NCBI GenBank assembly: GCA_028023455.1
Contig: JAQFVV010000181.1
Coordinates: 750,001 to 814,000, forward strand
DNA length: 64,000 nt
From: Epiperipatus broadwayi
Taxonomy: Eukaryota > Onychophora > Udeonychophora > Euonychophora > Peripatidae
Reading direction: 5' to 3'
Below are positions 1 to 13,432 of the stretch, in pieces. Each line of letters starts with the position of its first letter. Positions within the stretch are counted from its first letter, which is position 1. Both the position numbers and the translations under genes were made by a program. The notes under the pieces are model-generated. The model saw nothing but the letters and a program-made list of their open reading frames with translations. It searched no databases and had not been told where the DNA came from.

Positions 1-502
1 ACTGACCATAAAAATGTTGCCTCAGAAATTTTTTAAAAGTTGAAAAACAGTTGTTGTACTGCTGAAATATGCAAGAAATAAAGTCTACAAAAAGTAACAG
101 TTTATATTTCAATACCAAGAAAATAACTCTTATTAAGCATTTATAGTTATATGTCAATTAGACAAAATTAAAAATTATTAACATTTAACCTAAATTATAT
201 TCAAGTAAAACTTCAGACACTAAACTAAGAAAAGATCTAGAAATATTAAAACCATTATTGACAATATTTAATATGATAATCAAAAAATATAAAAGAAGTA
301 AACACACTCTTTATTAATTATGACAACACCTGTAGTAGTGATAATAACAAATTATGGATTTTTTTCTGAAAATGAGTAAACAAGAATATATTGTTATTAT
401 AAAATAATTTGCACTATGTAAAGTTATAATTATAGCAAAAAAACATTGTGAAGTATTGAAATACAGGCACTTTTCGTATACCTGGAACTTAATTGTAAAT
501 AC
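1..502. other. AT-rich sequence, no feature seen
   Basis: This stretch is A/T-rich with short homopolymers. I see no convincing coding frame, terminal repeat or RNA motif. Confidence 0.5.
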
Positions 503-672
503 AGAGGATTTGAACACAGTCTTTCAAGCACCCTTTGACTATCCACACTATCTCATACTACTGACACACATGACCACACACATGTAGAAAAGATAAACAA
601 TCACCAACGTGTGTATTTGGTGCTAAACCAGCACTCATCACAGTCTAGACTATCATCTCCCATATATATATA
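503..672 (-). repeat. HHR-A family copy, truncated
   Basis: This is a partial copy of the dispersed family also present at 19.7, 20.2, 26.5, 31.3 and 46.8 kb. It is recognised by the shared run from a TTTGAACACAG-like start through the CATGACCACACACATGTAG block to CATCTCCCATATATA. The family carries a hammerhead-like ribozyme on the opposite strand to this reading, so the ribozyme sense here is minus. The copy stops in a TA run and lacks the second half seen at 46.8-47.2 kb. Confidence 0.7.
603..650 (-). ncRNA. Hammerhead ribozyme HHR-A, degenerate
   Basis: On the minus strand the stem II hairpin GTGCT/AGCAC and the distal stem I arm TTGGT are kept. The catalytic box has become CTGTGATGA and the GAAA box is CAAA. 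By comparison with intact copies at 26.6, 31.4 and 46.9 kb this is probably a dead ribozyme. Confidence 0.45.
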
Positions 673-1040
673 ATAACCAGTTTATTTGATAAATAAACCA
701 TTTATTTTACTTCTAATTAACTTTCAATTCTGAATATATATTAAGAGCAGTCTTATAGGTTGGTGGAAAATGCTTTATACAATATATAAAAGAACAGAAT
801 AAAAATGAAAGCATAAGAAAAGACTAAATTATACCAAAAATGGTAGTCGATTTTAAATTTAGTAGTACAAAAATAGCATTTGAAATTATTTTTTATTTTT
901 TGATCACTCATTAGCAAGGAATATTTGGAACTTGGAAGAGATATAAGAAAAAAAAATTTTAATCTATTGTTTTATTTAAATGCAATTTTTTTTTTTTGCT
1001 ATCTTTACAGTTTTGGATGGATATTTAAGTTGAACACTAC
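673..1040. other. AT-rich sequence, no feature seen
   Basis: A/T-rich spacer with poly-A and poly-T runs. No supported gene or repeat boundary. Confidence 0.5.
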
Positions 1041-1421
1041 AAAATAAAACATACTAACTAGCCCCACCTCCACTCCTCACAGACACTTGGACAATCCTCC
1101 AGCTCCCATTCTCTCAACCTCTGTCATAGGACTCAATTATGAAGACATGCATTTTGGACCAGCCTAGACTACACACCATTTCCCCTTTCCACTTCCCATT
1201 TCCTTTTCACATGTATCCTTCCCCTCTTACCATGTTGCTCCTGAAATTTCAATTTATTTTATAATCACTCCCTTGTAAACCTTTTTGTAACTGTATCTAT
1301 CTATCTATATCTATATATATATATATATATATATAGATATAGATATATAGATTTCATCAAATATATATATATATATATTTGATGAATAAACATCACTGAG
1401 AAAAAAAATAAAACATACTAA
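1041..1421 (+). mobile_element. Short retroposon with 17-bp target-site duplication
   Basis: An insert at 1,058-1,404 (347 bp) is bounded by an exact 17-bp direct repeat, AAAATAAAACATACTAA, at 1,041-1,057 and 1,405-1,421. It starts with a locally GC-richer, pyrimidine-rich segment (1,058-1,270), runs through TATC/TA microsatellite with a TTTCATCAAATATA hairpin, and ends in an A-rich tail after CATCACTGAG. The long duplication plus A-rich 3' end fits target-primed reverse transcription by a LINE machinery. It could be a SINE or a strongly 5'-truncated LINE; I see no tRNA boxes and no coding frame. The family is not recognised. Confidence 0.65.
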
Positions 1422-4149
1422 TACATTAAAATTACAAAGTTGTACAAGAATGTTTATGATGTAAAAAAAAATGCAAAGAAGTAAAATATAAACTTTTAGA
1501 ATACATCAGATTATTTGACATATTATTAAAAACTTTAGTTTTCTTTACATTATAATAATAAGTGATACAAGAAGCAGATTATATGCAAGCTTTTTTTAAT
1601 AAGAATAAAATGAGCAATTAATAGGCATAATAAACTTGAAATAAAAATATATATTTTGTAAAAATATTAAGCTCATAATCAGAAGCTAATTTTATTCATA
1701 CTACTCCTAATATACATTTTGTCAAAATAAAACTTGTAAATATTTTATAATTATAATTTATAAAACTGAGAATGTTTTTCATTACTCATTAAAGCAATTA
1801 TTATAGCTATGAGATGCTAAACTCGGACTACAGGTGGTGCTGTTAGAATTTTACTGATGAATTTTGTATAAGTAGGGAGTACCCAATAATAACCAGAATC
1901 ATTCTTTGACAGCCACATTTATTGTAGTACAAGTTTCTGCTTCTAGATAACTTATGCATGTATGCTTCTATATCAATATACCAAATAATGTCATCATGTG
2001 AAATTATAATGCCATGTATCACATTTTTTTAAAGGGCATTTCACATATTTATCAATTTTTGTAACGGCTAGAATAATGTGAAATTCTGTTTTCTTTTAAG
2101 GAAAATGGCAGGGGAAAGAGTTGTAATGATTGAAACTGCTTACAAGCAAATTTCTCTGAAAAAAACACAATTTTACAAGTGGTTTAATGGAAGTGTCAAA
2201 TTCACCACATCTCAAAAAAGTATGACAAGTACAGTCTAATGTCAAGATGTGGCTGATTCTTTTTGGATACAAATGGCATTGTTCTCTCAAAATTTATTCA
2301 TAATGATTAGGTATATAAAACCATAAGTTTTGAAACTTTGTTGTGATATGGTAAAATGTAAATGTCCCATTTTGTGGCAATGCAAGCAGTGAAATCTTAA
2401 TCACAACAACACTACAGTGCATAAAGTGTTGAGTGTTAAATAATTTTTAATTCAATTTAGCATGATCTAACTTATTCATCAGCTATATGTGACTTTTTTA
2501 TTCTCTCAAATGATAAAAGATCTCAATTTTTTATGCAGACTTAGAAGTGAGGAAGAAAAAAAACAAGTGCTAAAAAGCATCTCTTAGCAAAATTTCCATA
2601 TTACTTCAAAAAATTAAAACACATTTAGATGACTTCATTGCATTAAATGGACAATACTTTGAAAAGTATTCAATTTAACACCTAAAAATAAATACACAAT
2701 TTTTTATTGCACAATTTCAGTTACATTTAGATGCCCCCCCCCCTTGTATATCAGGGTTAATTATAAATAATGACTAAGTGATGCCATATTTTGTGCCACA
2801 GAATATGGTGGTCATTAATCAAAAGTTAGATGTTGTTTTCAATACAAATAAGATTCTTTCTGCTTTATAAAATTTACTTATTATACACCTAATATTATTT
2901 TTAATAGTAATTCATTTTCACATTCTTTGATTTTTGACTTTTATCTTCTTTTTTATCTTATCATCTTCAGTCATTTGGAATGGTAAAAAATTCCATCATC
3001 ATTACCTTCTCATTTCTTAGATAGTTCTCTGGATTCAGTAATGATATTTTGTGATTGTAAAACCATATCTCTAACTTTTAATTACATAGTGATAAATTTG
3101 ATTCCAATCATTTTTTTTTTGTTTGTGAGAATATGTAAAAATAATATTTTATAAAAACAACTCATATTGAAGTCAATATTTTGAATCAACTTCTTAAAAC
3201 TTGTTTATAATTATATGACCTCATTGTGGCTAACAAAATACTCAGTGAAATGTATATATAACATACATACACTTTATTAGTATTAAAGTTACAAACAAAT
3301 AGACAAAAGAAATTACTACCGGTTAATTTGGTTGCTAGACTTATAAGAGAGTGAAACTACATTAATTGATGATTACATATGTAAAGGTTTCACTGTATAA
3401 CATATATATAAATAAGGGATCTCGGGTGATTTATCTATTTTGAGCTTTGGGGCAGACATCCCTCAAGCAGGTACATAATAATAAATAAAGCAAGGTAAGT
3501 TTAATTAACTTTAAAAAATATGATTAAATAGATAAATGCATAACTCTCATGGTCATAATCAATACATGCAGAAATATTCAGCTTTAACATACATAAGAGA
3601 GACAGTACTGAGTTGCTAAAGTAATAAACAATCCGTCAAAAAGGCAATGATGGGAATATATTCCCTCTGTGAAGTTAGATTCAAAATTTTATAGAATAAA
3701 TGAATCATGGAAAGAAGGAATGAGCATCTTCATCTAACTCTAAATAACTCTCATTAACAGACAAAAATAGTCCACTGCACTGGATTGTAAAAGGAAAATA
3801 AAATGAAACCAGTCAAATTAAAGTGTCTGAAGCAGTGATATATGCCTGTTAAAGAATGCAATGAAATAAACATGAAATTAGATAACCCAGTAATGTTATA
3901 TTTATATAAAATAATAAATATTTGGACTTAAAATTTATATAAAATAAAATGTAAATGGTCATGCCATAAGTTTATAATATGTGGTCATCTATTATATGAG
4001 CCTATTCAGTTATTATATATTTAAAAAAAATTATAGAAATTACTTCCTGCTTAATTACAGATCTGCCCTATAGGTATTACATATATAAAGAAATATTGAA
4101 ATGCTAGCCTACAATGATAATATGTTAAATTGTGTTAAACATTTTAAAG
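1422..4149. other. AT-rich intergenic sequence
   Basis: There is no convincing ORF. It has a C10 run near 2,735 and a somewhat GC-richer patch at 3,290-3,490 (around ACTACCGGTTAATTTGGTTG and GCTTTGGGGCAGACATCC) that may be an old repeat, but I cannot place it. Short ORFs here are chance frames. Confidence 0.45.
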
Positions 4150-4580
4150 AATTAAACTATTCATTTATTATTTAACACTCGCAGAAGACACATGCACAAT
4201 TAGCTTGAAAGGCTGATCTTTGAATGTATACAATTGTATGCATAGCATCATATAAAAATAAATGCTTATTTACTTATAATTAAGTTTCACTTAGTGTGAC
4301 GTTTAGTAAATTCTAGACAATTTCACCAACGTCATTCATTCCAACATCATAGATAGTAATTTAAAGTGAGAATTCTAATCTCACACTTTACTCAACAGTA
4401 CTTCAGATTTGCTCATATAAAAAAAAAAGAATTTGAGTCATAGGAATAAGAGGATTCCTTTTATTCCTGCATAAATACTATATCTTGTATTGTAGAGTGA
4501 AGTATTCATTTATTATTTAACACTCGCAGAAGATGCATGCACAATTAGCTTGAAAGGCTGATCTTTGAATGTATCCTATC
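4150..4580 (+). mobile_element. MITE family M, rearranged fragments
   Basis: Two pieces match the right-hand part of the complete MITE at 39,757-40,131. The first is 4,150-4,235 (terminal repeat only). The second is 4,327-4,580 (central part, the GAGGATTCCTTTTATTCC block, then the terminal repeat). Both end in the same ATTCATTTATTATTTAACACT-type block followed by the CACAATTAGCTTGAAAGGCTG block. The central motif is AGTGAGAATTCTAATCTCAC, a small palindrome; the 39.9-kb copy has GTGAC..GTCAC at the same place. The left terminus is missing, so this copy is presumably immobile. Confidence 0.6.
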
Positions 4581-4590
4581 ATATTGTATA

Positions 4591-5425
4591 CACCTGGGTC
4601 TCATTTTATGTGGTAGATAGATTCCTTAGAAAAGATGCACAAAAGACATCGCACAAAAATAAACGTAACTTACCTTGAAAAATGACAGATAAGTTCTGTC
4701 ATTTTCAGAAATTGGCATAAAAGCAAAGCAACAAGGAAAAATCACTTTAAAATTTGCATTAAAAAAATAAGGAAATAAAGTATGATTAATAAAAAATTTC
4801 AAATATTTGAAAAAAATTAATACAAGACAAACTTTTTTTACTTTTTTTATTAACTACAATATTTAATTTTACATTTTTTCATACATATTTTAATCATTAC
4901 CGCCATTTGACAATAAACATTCGTTTGTGAACTTACTGGTAAGACATCAGATTCATGACGTGATGTACAACTAGTGCCACTTTCAGTCTTGTACTGTTTC
5001 TATATTTAAAAAATGAGATCGCAATCAAAACAAAATGATTATCATTATTAAGATTATTTTCAGTTTATAAAATCAATAAAATCTTCATTATTATTTATTT
5101 TAAAAATCTAAAAAAAATTTTATTTCTGTTAATATCTAACAAAATATGTTTTAAAAGTTTTAAATTTTTAAATATTTATTGCGATATTTTTATGTGCACG
5201 TATAAATCTATTATTATTATTTACTCAATAGTATATATAGTAGATTATTTACATAGATATATTTTTGAAAAAAAAAAAGTATTTCAAGTCAAAATAAGTT
5301 ATTAATAATTTAAATTTCTTAATATCTAATAAATATAGTGAAATATGGAAGATATTAAGAAGAAACATGAATCGCATAACTTCAAAATCGCATTAAAATA
5401 ATCTGCATTAAATGAGACCCAAGTG
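4591..5425. mobile_element. Non-autonomous pogo/Tigger-like DNA transposon
   Basis: An 835-bp element has terminal inverted repeats: the left end begins CACCTGGGTCTCATTTTATG, and the reverse complement of the right end begins CACTTGGGTCTCATTTAATG. It is flanked by TA on both sides (4,589-4,590 and 5,426-5,427). TA duplication plus TIRs followed by TTATGCGATT-like repeats recall the Tc1/mariner pogo/Tigger group; that assignment is inference. There is no transposase frame, so it would need enzyme in trans. It contains a short hairpin near 4,682-4,705 (AATGACAG...CTGTCATT). Confidence 0.6.
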
Positions 5426-5427
5426 TA

Positions 5428-8400
5428 TATATATTTGTTCCTTTTCAAAACGGAAAAACAAAATTTTAACTTTTAAATTCATAGGATGCAATTTTATTTT
5501 AAAAGTAAAAGTTATTTATAAATCAAGGGTATGCAGTATACATATATACTTGTCTCTTCTAAAAGTTTGCTTTTATTAATTTTGAATGTTTTATATAAAC
5601 CATTGTAATTGCAGCAGTAGCCAGATGACATTTTTGAAAGAATCAATTTCAAACATTCAAGTTTAAAATTGCAAAAAAAAAAACAACCAGAGAGAGGGGT
5701 TTTTAAATATCTTGTTTTTATTTAATTACTGGACTTTTCTTTAAATAATGTCAAATATTTTAATCATTAAAATATTTTATTAAATTTACCTTCATCTGAT
5801 TTTTGCCCAATAAGTCTAGCAAATTTAAGAAGATCAATAAAGATAGAGTATATATTGCAATAGTCAATCTTTTTTAATATGTTCAATTAATTAAAGGTAT
5901 GTTATAATACAATAAGAAAAAGACATTTTAATGACATCATAAGAATATTTTATATAATACAAAAAGAAACACATTTTAAAGAACGGTTAATAAATAAATT
6001 GTGGAAGCAAAGAAAGTGACATATTAAAGAGGCTTTAATCACTTACCAGATACTTTCAATGGTCTATGGCTTTATATACTAGTGAAAAGGCAGGGGCTGT
6101 ATCAGCAATTTTGGATAGTCAATTGTAGGCAGGGACTTAAACAGCATCACATGCTGTAGTACCAGGGAGTCCATACTCAGCTTCACTGGAGATGGTCATA
6201 GAAATTGTGGCAAACTACTCACTAATCATATTGTTACATAATTTAACAACTTAAAAACAAAACTTTACAAGAAGGTTACACTAACTACAAGGAGTTTACA
6301 ATAACTCTTCTTGAAGTTTACAATAACTAAAAACTCTTTCTTCCCTTTCCTATATACATATCTCGAGGTGTTGGCTGTTCTCCAAATTAATTAATTAATT
6401 GGAACTTAAGGAAAAGTCTTTTCTTTATTATCTAAAAGAATCTTACTGATAATAATCTTAATGCAATTTAATTTTGAAATTTACTAATTGCATTTTTAAA
6501 TTAAATTCCAAATGGTTTTTGATTTATTCTAATCCCCAGTAAGTATACATATTTCTTGTCATCTTTTATTGCAATGTCAATGTTACACTAAAAAATAAAT
6601 TCTAAAATTAGAATTTAGTACCTACATTCTTTTAATATCAATTGTTTTTTTTTTAAATTAATTAGAAAGTTAAACTTTCTTTGCTGATTTGAACCCTCAT
6701 CTTTTTTCATACATACTAACTCATAATTAAATTTCATAATAAAATTTACATTTTTATAATATTATTTTTTATACATTGTATTTTTTTAAAATGCCTGACT
6801 ATTTTTAAACGTAATAGCAAATATATACATGAAGCACATATATATATATGCATGTATTTATATGACCGCTTCAATATATATATATATATATATTGTGACC
6901 CTCTGAGTGGGCACAAGGAGTTGAGATACTTTGTATCTGTAGTGAATAGTTGCATTTTGATAATAAAAAAAAATGAAATAGCCCTAAAAAATTTTTAAAA
7001 TTTCTTTCTATTATGTGTCTCAAACCTTATATGTGAGTCACTTTTGTATTTGATTAGCAGTTTTACAAGTATTTATTATTATTCTCATATTTAATGCAAG
7101 AAAGAGGGGTATATTATTGTAAGAATTAGTATGTTTAGTCAGGAGAATCCAAAGTTATTTTATTTTAGTATAGTATTGGATTGAATGGTTTCCTAATCCT
7201 TTATTCATCAATACCTATTCTTTCGTCAACATTAATAGCCATTTCAATTATATTTAGTCAAGATAGTTTAATATTTAGGTTGCAGTACATGTGCATGCAT
7301 GTATGTCTGTATTATGTTTCATTTCATTTTCATCTTTTAATAACATTAAGCAATAGTACATTTAACATGAAGACATCTAAATTACAGTATTAATCATTAA
7401 TAATTTCACAAATATATATATATTTAATTTTAATGAATATTTGGATCAATGGATTATTTTACAAATTAAATAAATTATTAATCATTTTTGTTTAACAGTT
7501 AATTAATATTCATTTCTTTTAAGTTTGTAAAAGTTATTTTTATTATTATTATTTTTGTCTTAATTTAATTGTAAAAATCAGAATGATTTTTTTTAAAAGA
7601 AAAGATTTCTTGCATATGTAATGAGTTTAAGTGCAAAAAGGTGGGCATTAATTTTTTGAAGGGAAATGACCTTTTTTTGATAGGGAAAAGAGATATATAT
7701 ATTTAACAGATAGAAAATAGCTCATTATTGATGTAATTGCAGCCAGCATATTATTCTTCTCTGTTGTAATAAGAAGATATTTCTTCCAGACGTCAAATTA
7801 ACTTAAAAAAGCTTTAAAGTAAACTTCAAGAAAGGTCTTCAATTAGCAAGCTGTGCTAAAAATATAAGAAGGTACATCAGTTTTCATTTCTATACCTCAT
7901 TTAAACGTTTGAATTAATCTTTTTTTTTGCTTATTACTATTTTAAAATATATATATCGATAACACTAAGCTTGCATTATTGTATTTACTTATCATTAAGA
8001 AGGAAAATAAAATGCATGAACTTTATAATTATCTAACTAATCTACTTGTATCTTATTATATCGTTTGGAAATGTATGCAGAACATTTTTACAGAATATAT
8101 TTTAATTTTTCATTATATCTTATATCATAGTTCTACAAAAGTGAAGTTAAAATTACAGGATATGTGTATTTTAAAATAACATTTTATAATTCACGGAAAA
8201 ATGACTTTATTTATTTGTTTGGTATTCTTAAAATAATATGTGCTTTTATGAAAATAAAATAAAATATGAATTATCCGGAATAACTAAAGGATACTACTTG
8301 TTAAATATGTACTTGAATCGAATAGAAGGACGGGAATGCAGTATATTTCTGTTCTCTTCGATAAGAATGCATTATGAAATAAGCTATTATTTAATTGTGA

Positions 8401-10692
8401 AATTATCAATGGATTATGATGTATTAATTTGCAATATTTAAAAATAAACTATATGTATACTGGCTTATAAATATTAGAAAAATAAATGTTATTCAAGAAG
8501 TGTATAAAGGATAATTGTTAATTTAAAAAAAAAACTACTACAGAATGAGTTAAATAATTGATACCAATGTAGCTGAAAATGTCTTTCATATTTCTGTCAT
8601 GATAAAGATTGATTACTTATGTGTGGTGTAATAAGCTCAAATAGTTCCACTATGAACATTGGAGATATTAGATCAGATTTAAGTTATGATTATTTCTTTT
8701 TGTTATTCTACAGAAATTCATTTGTGTTTCATATTCTTAATAAATATGAATTTAGTTTGGGAATATATCTCCGTATTGTTTTAATGAAGTCAAAAAAAAG
8801 ATTTTGCAAGTTATTTTTTTTATTTTAGATCAAAGAACAAAATGACTTTTGTTTTCTTTATTTTATATATATATATTACTTGTCATCATCGCTGTATGTA
8901 ATAGATAGATAGACACATTTATTATTATGTTTTATGTATAATTTTGTGCTATTATGAACTTCGAGATCGTCTCAGGATTGCGTATTCACAAATTGTGGAT
9001 AGGCTGGTACAAATTGATTTTTGTTCAAATATGTTTTATGTTTCTTTTAAGAAGGTAAAGGAAAGAAATGTATTTCTTTTTCCTCTTTTATTATATTGTT
9101 AAAGAGAGGTGTATATTATTTTGTATATTTTCTTTTCTCAAAGAGAGAATTTTGGCTTTTAAATCAACGAACATATAATAGAAATAGTCTGATAGAGATG
9201 GTAAAGAAATCTCATTCGTAATAATTATAACCATTAAATTTTAAAATAGCTTAAAGTTCATTCATAATTAACAGTTATATTTTAATGTATTATTTTGTTA
9301 CCATGTTGCTTGCATAGTATATAACTTAGAATTATTTTATATATATATATTCTTGTTTGCGCGTGTGCGTGTCTATTCTGCGCAATTATTATAAAAGTTC
9401 AATTTATAGATATTTTACGTATAAATTTCGGATGTTGTCATATTCTAAAGAACTGAAAGGATTTGTAGGTTACCTGTATGTATTTGTCTGCCAGTGTGTA
9501 TATATAATGTTATACATGTAGAAGAGCTTTGGGAATGGAAATTACTCTGGATGCGTTCTATGTTTGTAGGGATAAGAGATTTTGCCTAAGTAGTATATTT
9601 TAATAATTTTCCATGAGTAGAGCCTATTTTATATTATATGCATATTATGAAGTAATAGTTTTGAAGTTAAGTGATATTTTCTTAAGTTCTTGGTGGTGAG
9701 GAAAAATACCACACCAATCATATATTTCAGAATTAGATGAGTTATGTTGAAGTGTTAAGTGAAGAGTTTATTTGCTCCTCATGTGGATTTTCCTTGGAAC
9801 GTTTTGTTTGATAATTGTGAAAATATATCTCTGTGTTATTTAGTATGTGGCCAGATAAATAGTTAAATTAAATTATTGATATAATATTAGTGTCTTATTT
9901 TACTGATTGGTCTACAACATTGTCCAAACTGAAGTAATTGTTTAATATTTTCTTGGTGAATTGATAGTGTGTGGAAAAGATTGTTTTCTATTATTGTTGC
10001 TTGGACACACACGCGCGCGTAATATAAACAATATCGCGGATATAAAAGTATAATGTTATGGAAATTAAAACAGGAAATAAACGCTTTAAAATACATTATA
10101 TTCATTTAACATAAAGTTATAAATCATCAATCATTAAAATGGATAAGATTTTATTGCTATGCGTGAAAAGTGTATGTAATTAAAAAATGATTATTTAATT
10201 AGTTAGAGAGAGTTGCTTTGTTGATGGCCAAATATGTTAGTTTGATTTATTTATTAATCAGTAGAATATCCTCTCATAAATATTTATTGTGCCAATAATA
10301 TAATATATTATTTAGCTAATGTTATGTTTAAATGAAACGCTTAAGGAAAGCAGGTATTCAAAGTTAGAATATACAAGTTTTGTTGTTAATTTTGATTTCA
10401 AAAAGGTATAAATAATGTAATATAATAGGGATAATCCCAAACTGATGTCCAAGGTTTGTTTGAGAATTTAAAAATTATTAACAAGTAGTCTTATTGTAAA
10501 TAAGTATATTAAATTAAATTTTCAGTATAATAAATGATTTGTTTATTTATTAAAAACTGTGTCTTAAGTTATTCTTGTATACATTTGTGTTTCAATTTCC
10601 ACATCTCCACATTTCATACATCTATTATGAAGTAGATATATTATTTTATAGTTATAATATCAAATTTTCTGGTGTCTGACAATCTTGTTTTC
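5428..10692. other. AT-rich intergenic sequence
   Basis: Long A/T-rich stretch without a supported gene. A GC-richer patch at 6,050-6,215 has no recognised homology. TA microsatellites lie near 6,840-6,893 and 9,336-9,350. ORFs of 60-72 codons at 7.2-8.8 kb have no conserved motif, are AT-rich like their surroundings, and are treated as chance. Confidence 0.45.
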
Positions 10693-10834
10693 TTAATCCA
10701 AACATTATAAGGAACATTTGCTACTTGATAATTAGAAAGGTTGCCCAATTAGTATATTTGTTAATCCAAACATTATAAGGAACATTTGCTACTTGATAAA
10801 CGTATTAGAAAGGTTTCCCAATTAGTATATTTGT
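10693..10834. repeat. Tandem duplication of about 70 bp
   Basis: Two adjacent copies (10,693-10,760 and 10,761-10,834) begin TTAATCCAAACATTATAAGG and end with CCCAATTAGTATATTTG. They differ by a few substitutions and a short insertion (CGT plus neighbours) in copy 2. This is a local duplication with no coding content. Confidence 0.85.
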
Positions 10835-11429
10835 TAGATGATGATCTGAGATTAAAATAAACCCTATTTCCATCATTATCTAATTGTTAAACACAGTAAA
10901 GCAATTAGTCAATTTATCTCATTACATTTTATTATAAATTAGAATTATAAATTATGGGCTAATGTATTTTATGTAATTCAACTGTGTTTTTAAATTCCCT
11001 GAGATCTTATTGTATATTCTTTGATCAGCATTAAGGTAGACGTTTAGATGATGATATGCCAAGTCATAGAATTGTTTAGTGATGTAATTATATCAAGCTG
11101 ATATATGATATACTTGGATGAAGAAAGAAATTAAGTTGAAAGGATATTTTAATAGAATGTACTAATAAACTTTGTAATTCTTTATCACACAGTTAGCTAA
11201 CAAAAAGGATTTACATTACATTTAATGTTTTATGGTATTTCTTCTTTCGTTTACTTATAATTATATATCTTATGAACTTCCTATAGCCTCCCACTGAGCT
11301 GAGCTGAATGTAGACATAGGTAAAGAATCTCAGTAATAATTTTGTATCAGATGTGTTGTTATATTGGCATTTACTTATGTAATGTATATGAGCAGTGTTG
11401 GGAGTGTAGGTTATAATATATATATATAT

Positions 11430-11600
11430 TGTACCAGTCGAAACCCACCACCACCGCACATCAAATCGGATTCAAACTCAGCTCAACCAAAACTGAATTC
11501 AAACCCAACTCAACAGCTCAGATAGCAGAAATCGACGACACAGTGCTATGCGCCAAGAACTAGCTCAATGGTTGGTGAGGACTAGAGACTCCTGAGTAAC
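11430..11600. other. GC-richer island with tRNA-like box remnants
   Basis: A block of about 45% GC in a much more AT-rich background. The plus strand has TAGCTCAATGGTTGGTGAG, which resembles a tRNA A box. The minus strand has two GTTTGAATTC/GTTTGAATCC-like B-box motifs. Boxes are on opposite strands, so no complete Pol III head can be drawn. It is probably an old SINE or other repeat. Confidence 0.3.
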
Positions 11601-13337
11601 ACTAATATCTAAGAATTTATATACTTTGAATAATTTTATAAATTGAATCATATGTATGTTCGGGTTGCCAACACAGACAGCGAGTATTAATATTGAAATA
11701 ATTATAAAAGAATGATGAACTGAGAAACCAAGTATGTTAGAAAATATTTAATAAGAATAATTTGTTTTGTTTCCATAAAACATAGAATGCATTAATTATC
11801 TCTAGTCTTTAAGAGAATTTACAAATATAACAAGAGTGGCGGTCCTTATCATATGCCAACAATTATTACACAACATAGAATTCTATGTCTATGCCCCCAA
11901 CGAGAAATATAAAGGCAGATAAAGGTATTCATTTAGAACGGAAATGATTGCTCTAATTTTATTACGGTGGAATGTGAGATTTATATATTACATTCGGGAA
12001 TCTATTCATGAAGAGCAAAACGTAATTTTAGGGCATAACTTTAAAATTGATTTGAAACTTATTTAATTAATAAATATATTTGAGAATTTGTTCGACTTTA
12101 ATTTAAATCACTTCATCACGAATTACGAGCATGGAGAGGGTTTTACCGGAACAAAGATGCAACGGTACTGACGGCTTACGAGACAGAGAGGAAAATTGAA
12201 ATGCGATCGCTAGTCGATGATCGAAGTCCTATGGCGGCTTGCATCTAACAAGTCTTACGCCCTTTGACTAATGAATACGAAAGGAAGTACTTTCTTCCTT
12301 GAGAAATTTAAATAAGAGAATATGATCACCGACCAGCCTAACAGAGCGGAAGATTGCCCTGCGTCAGCAACGTTCGATGATGATGACTTGATAGTCATCG
12401 TTGAAAAATAAAACCCATGTAGAATGCTCTACATGATGACTTGACCAATTAATTAAAGTCAAACGAGCTTTTATCGAACTATTTTAAAACATTTATAAAC
12501 TATATTAATTATGCCCTAATTATCGTGCACTTCCTGAATATTAATACAAACTAACAAAGTTGAATTAAAATATATTTAACCCTTTATCGACCCTTTTGCA
12601 AAAACATTTTAAATATATATATGGATAAATAAATCAACATTAGTGAAGCAAGAAAATACCATTTTAACATTATATGAATATATATAAACACTTGTAACTT
12701 AGGAGCTGGGGACATAGGTGAAAAACGGAGCTAATAGTTTATTATTAGCCAATTATAAAAATCATAAACATGTAATATTTTCTTTCGACTCGATGATTGA
12801 TAGAACTTATAAATTTAGTTCTAATGGGAGAGAATTACTATTTGAAATTAATATTATAATATTTGCGTGAGGCAAATAGAACGGGGGAGCTCATCGAGTT
12901 GAAAGATTATTGGCATATAATTTTAAATAAACGACATTAATAAAGCATACAAATATATATATTAAATGAACCGCCAGGTAAGAAAAGAAAAAGTTTAAAG
13001 ACTAGAGATTGAAAGAATTACGCTATAGATTTACAGTAGCATTTTATAAATATTTTTACATTGAAGAATAAAGAGCTCTTAAATAGGAGGAGAGTAAAAT
13101 AAAGTTCGAACTGGCCAGAAAGTTTAACGTTCATTATAGAAATATATTACCCCTTCCGCTGGTCCTTAAGTTGCACCTCCAAGTTGTTGAAAACGTAGGC
13201 ATCATTGGTTGACTACTGGAACAGTATTTTAGTAGCTTTCATAATTTTAGCAGAATGATCGGTCCGGAAAAAGGTTCAGCAGCTCCATTGAAGATTTCTC
13301 GGGACTTTAGGAACCGTAGCCAGATTCCTGATGTTCT
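11601..13337. other. CpG-richer intergenic region, function unknown
   Basis: Around 11,830-12,430 and 13,090-13,330 the sequence is GC- and CpG-richer than anything nearby (for example ATGCGATCGCTAGTCGATG at about 12,201). It includes two short hairpins in series near 12,370-12,435 (GATGAC..GTCATC and CATGTAGA..TCTACATG). I find no long reading frame. It could be an unmethylated regulatory region, untranslated exons or an RNA gene. Confidence 0.3.
12781..12907. repeat. Inverted repeat, 15-bp arms
   Basis: The arm TCTTTCGACTCGATGA is matched with one mismatch by the reverse complement of TCATCGAGTTGAAAGA near 12,892-12,907, enclosing about 95 bp. The enclosed part has its own small hairpin (AGAACTTATAAATTTAGTTCT-like). 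It may be a small structured RNA or a miniature transposon remnant. Confidence 0.45.
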
Positions 13338-13432
13338 AGCCCTCTATCATGATGAAATACAAATTAATATGCACAGAGTTCACTGCACTACTCTACAACA
13401 AAGCTAGCCTTTTTTTCTGACTTTTCAGGGCT
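13338..13432 (+). ncRNA. Possible C/D-box snoRNA-like element
   Basis: A C-box-like ATGATGA (13,349-13,355) and a D-box CTGA (13,417-13,420) are bracketed by a 6-bp terminal stem AGCCCT/AGGGCT. The spacing is acceptable for a box C/D RNA, but internal C'/D' boxes are not clear and a T-run precedes the D box. This combination can arise by chance, so it is only a candidate. A TATA-like CTATATATAC follows at 13,431. Confidence 0.18.

Noticed and set aside
7181-8828. Cluster of 66-70 codon ORFs on the plus strand
   Set aside because: AT-rich, no motif, no splice or repeat support, and their density is what stop-poor chance gives over 64 kb.
12370-12435. GATGATGATGAC hairpins as a histone 3' end or riboswitch
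   Set aside because: Sequence does not match the histone stem-loop consensus, and no histone gene is nearby.
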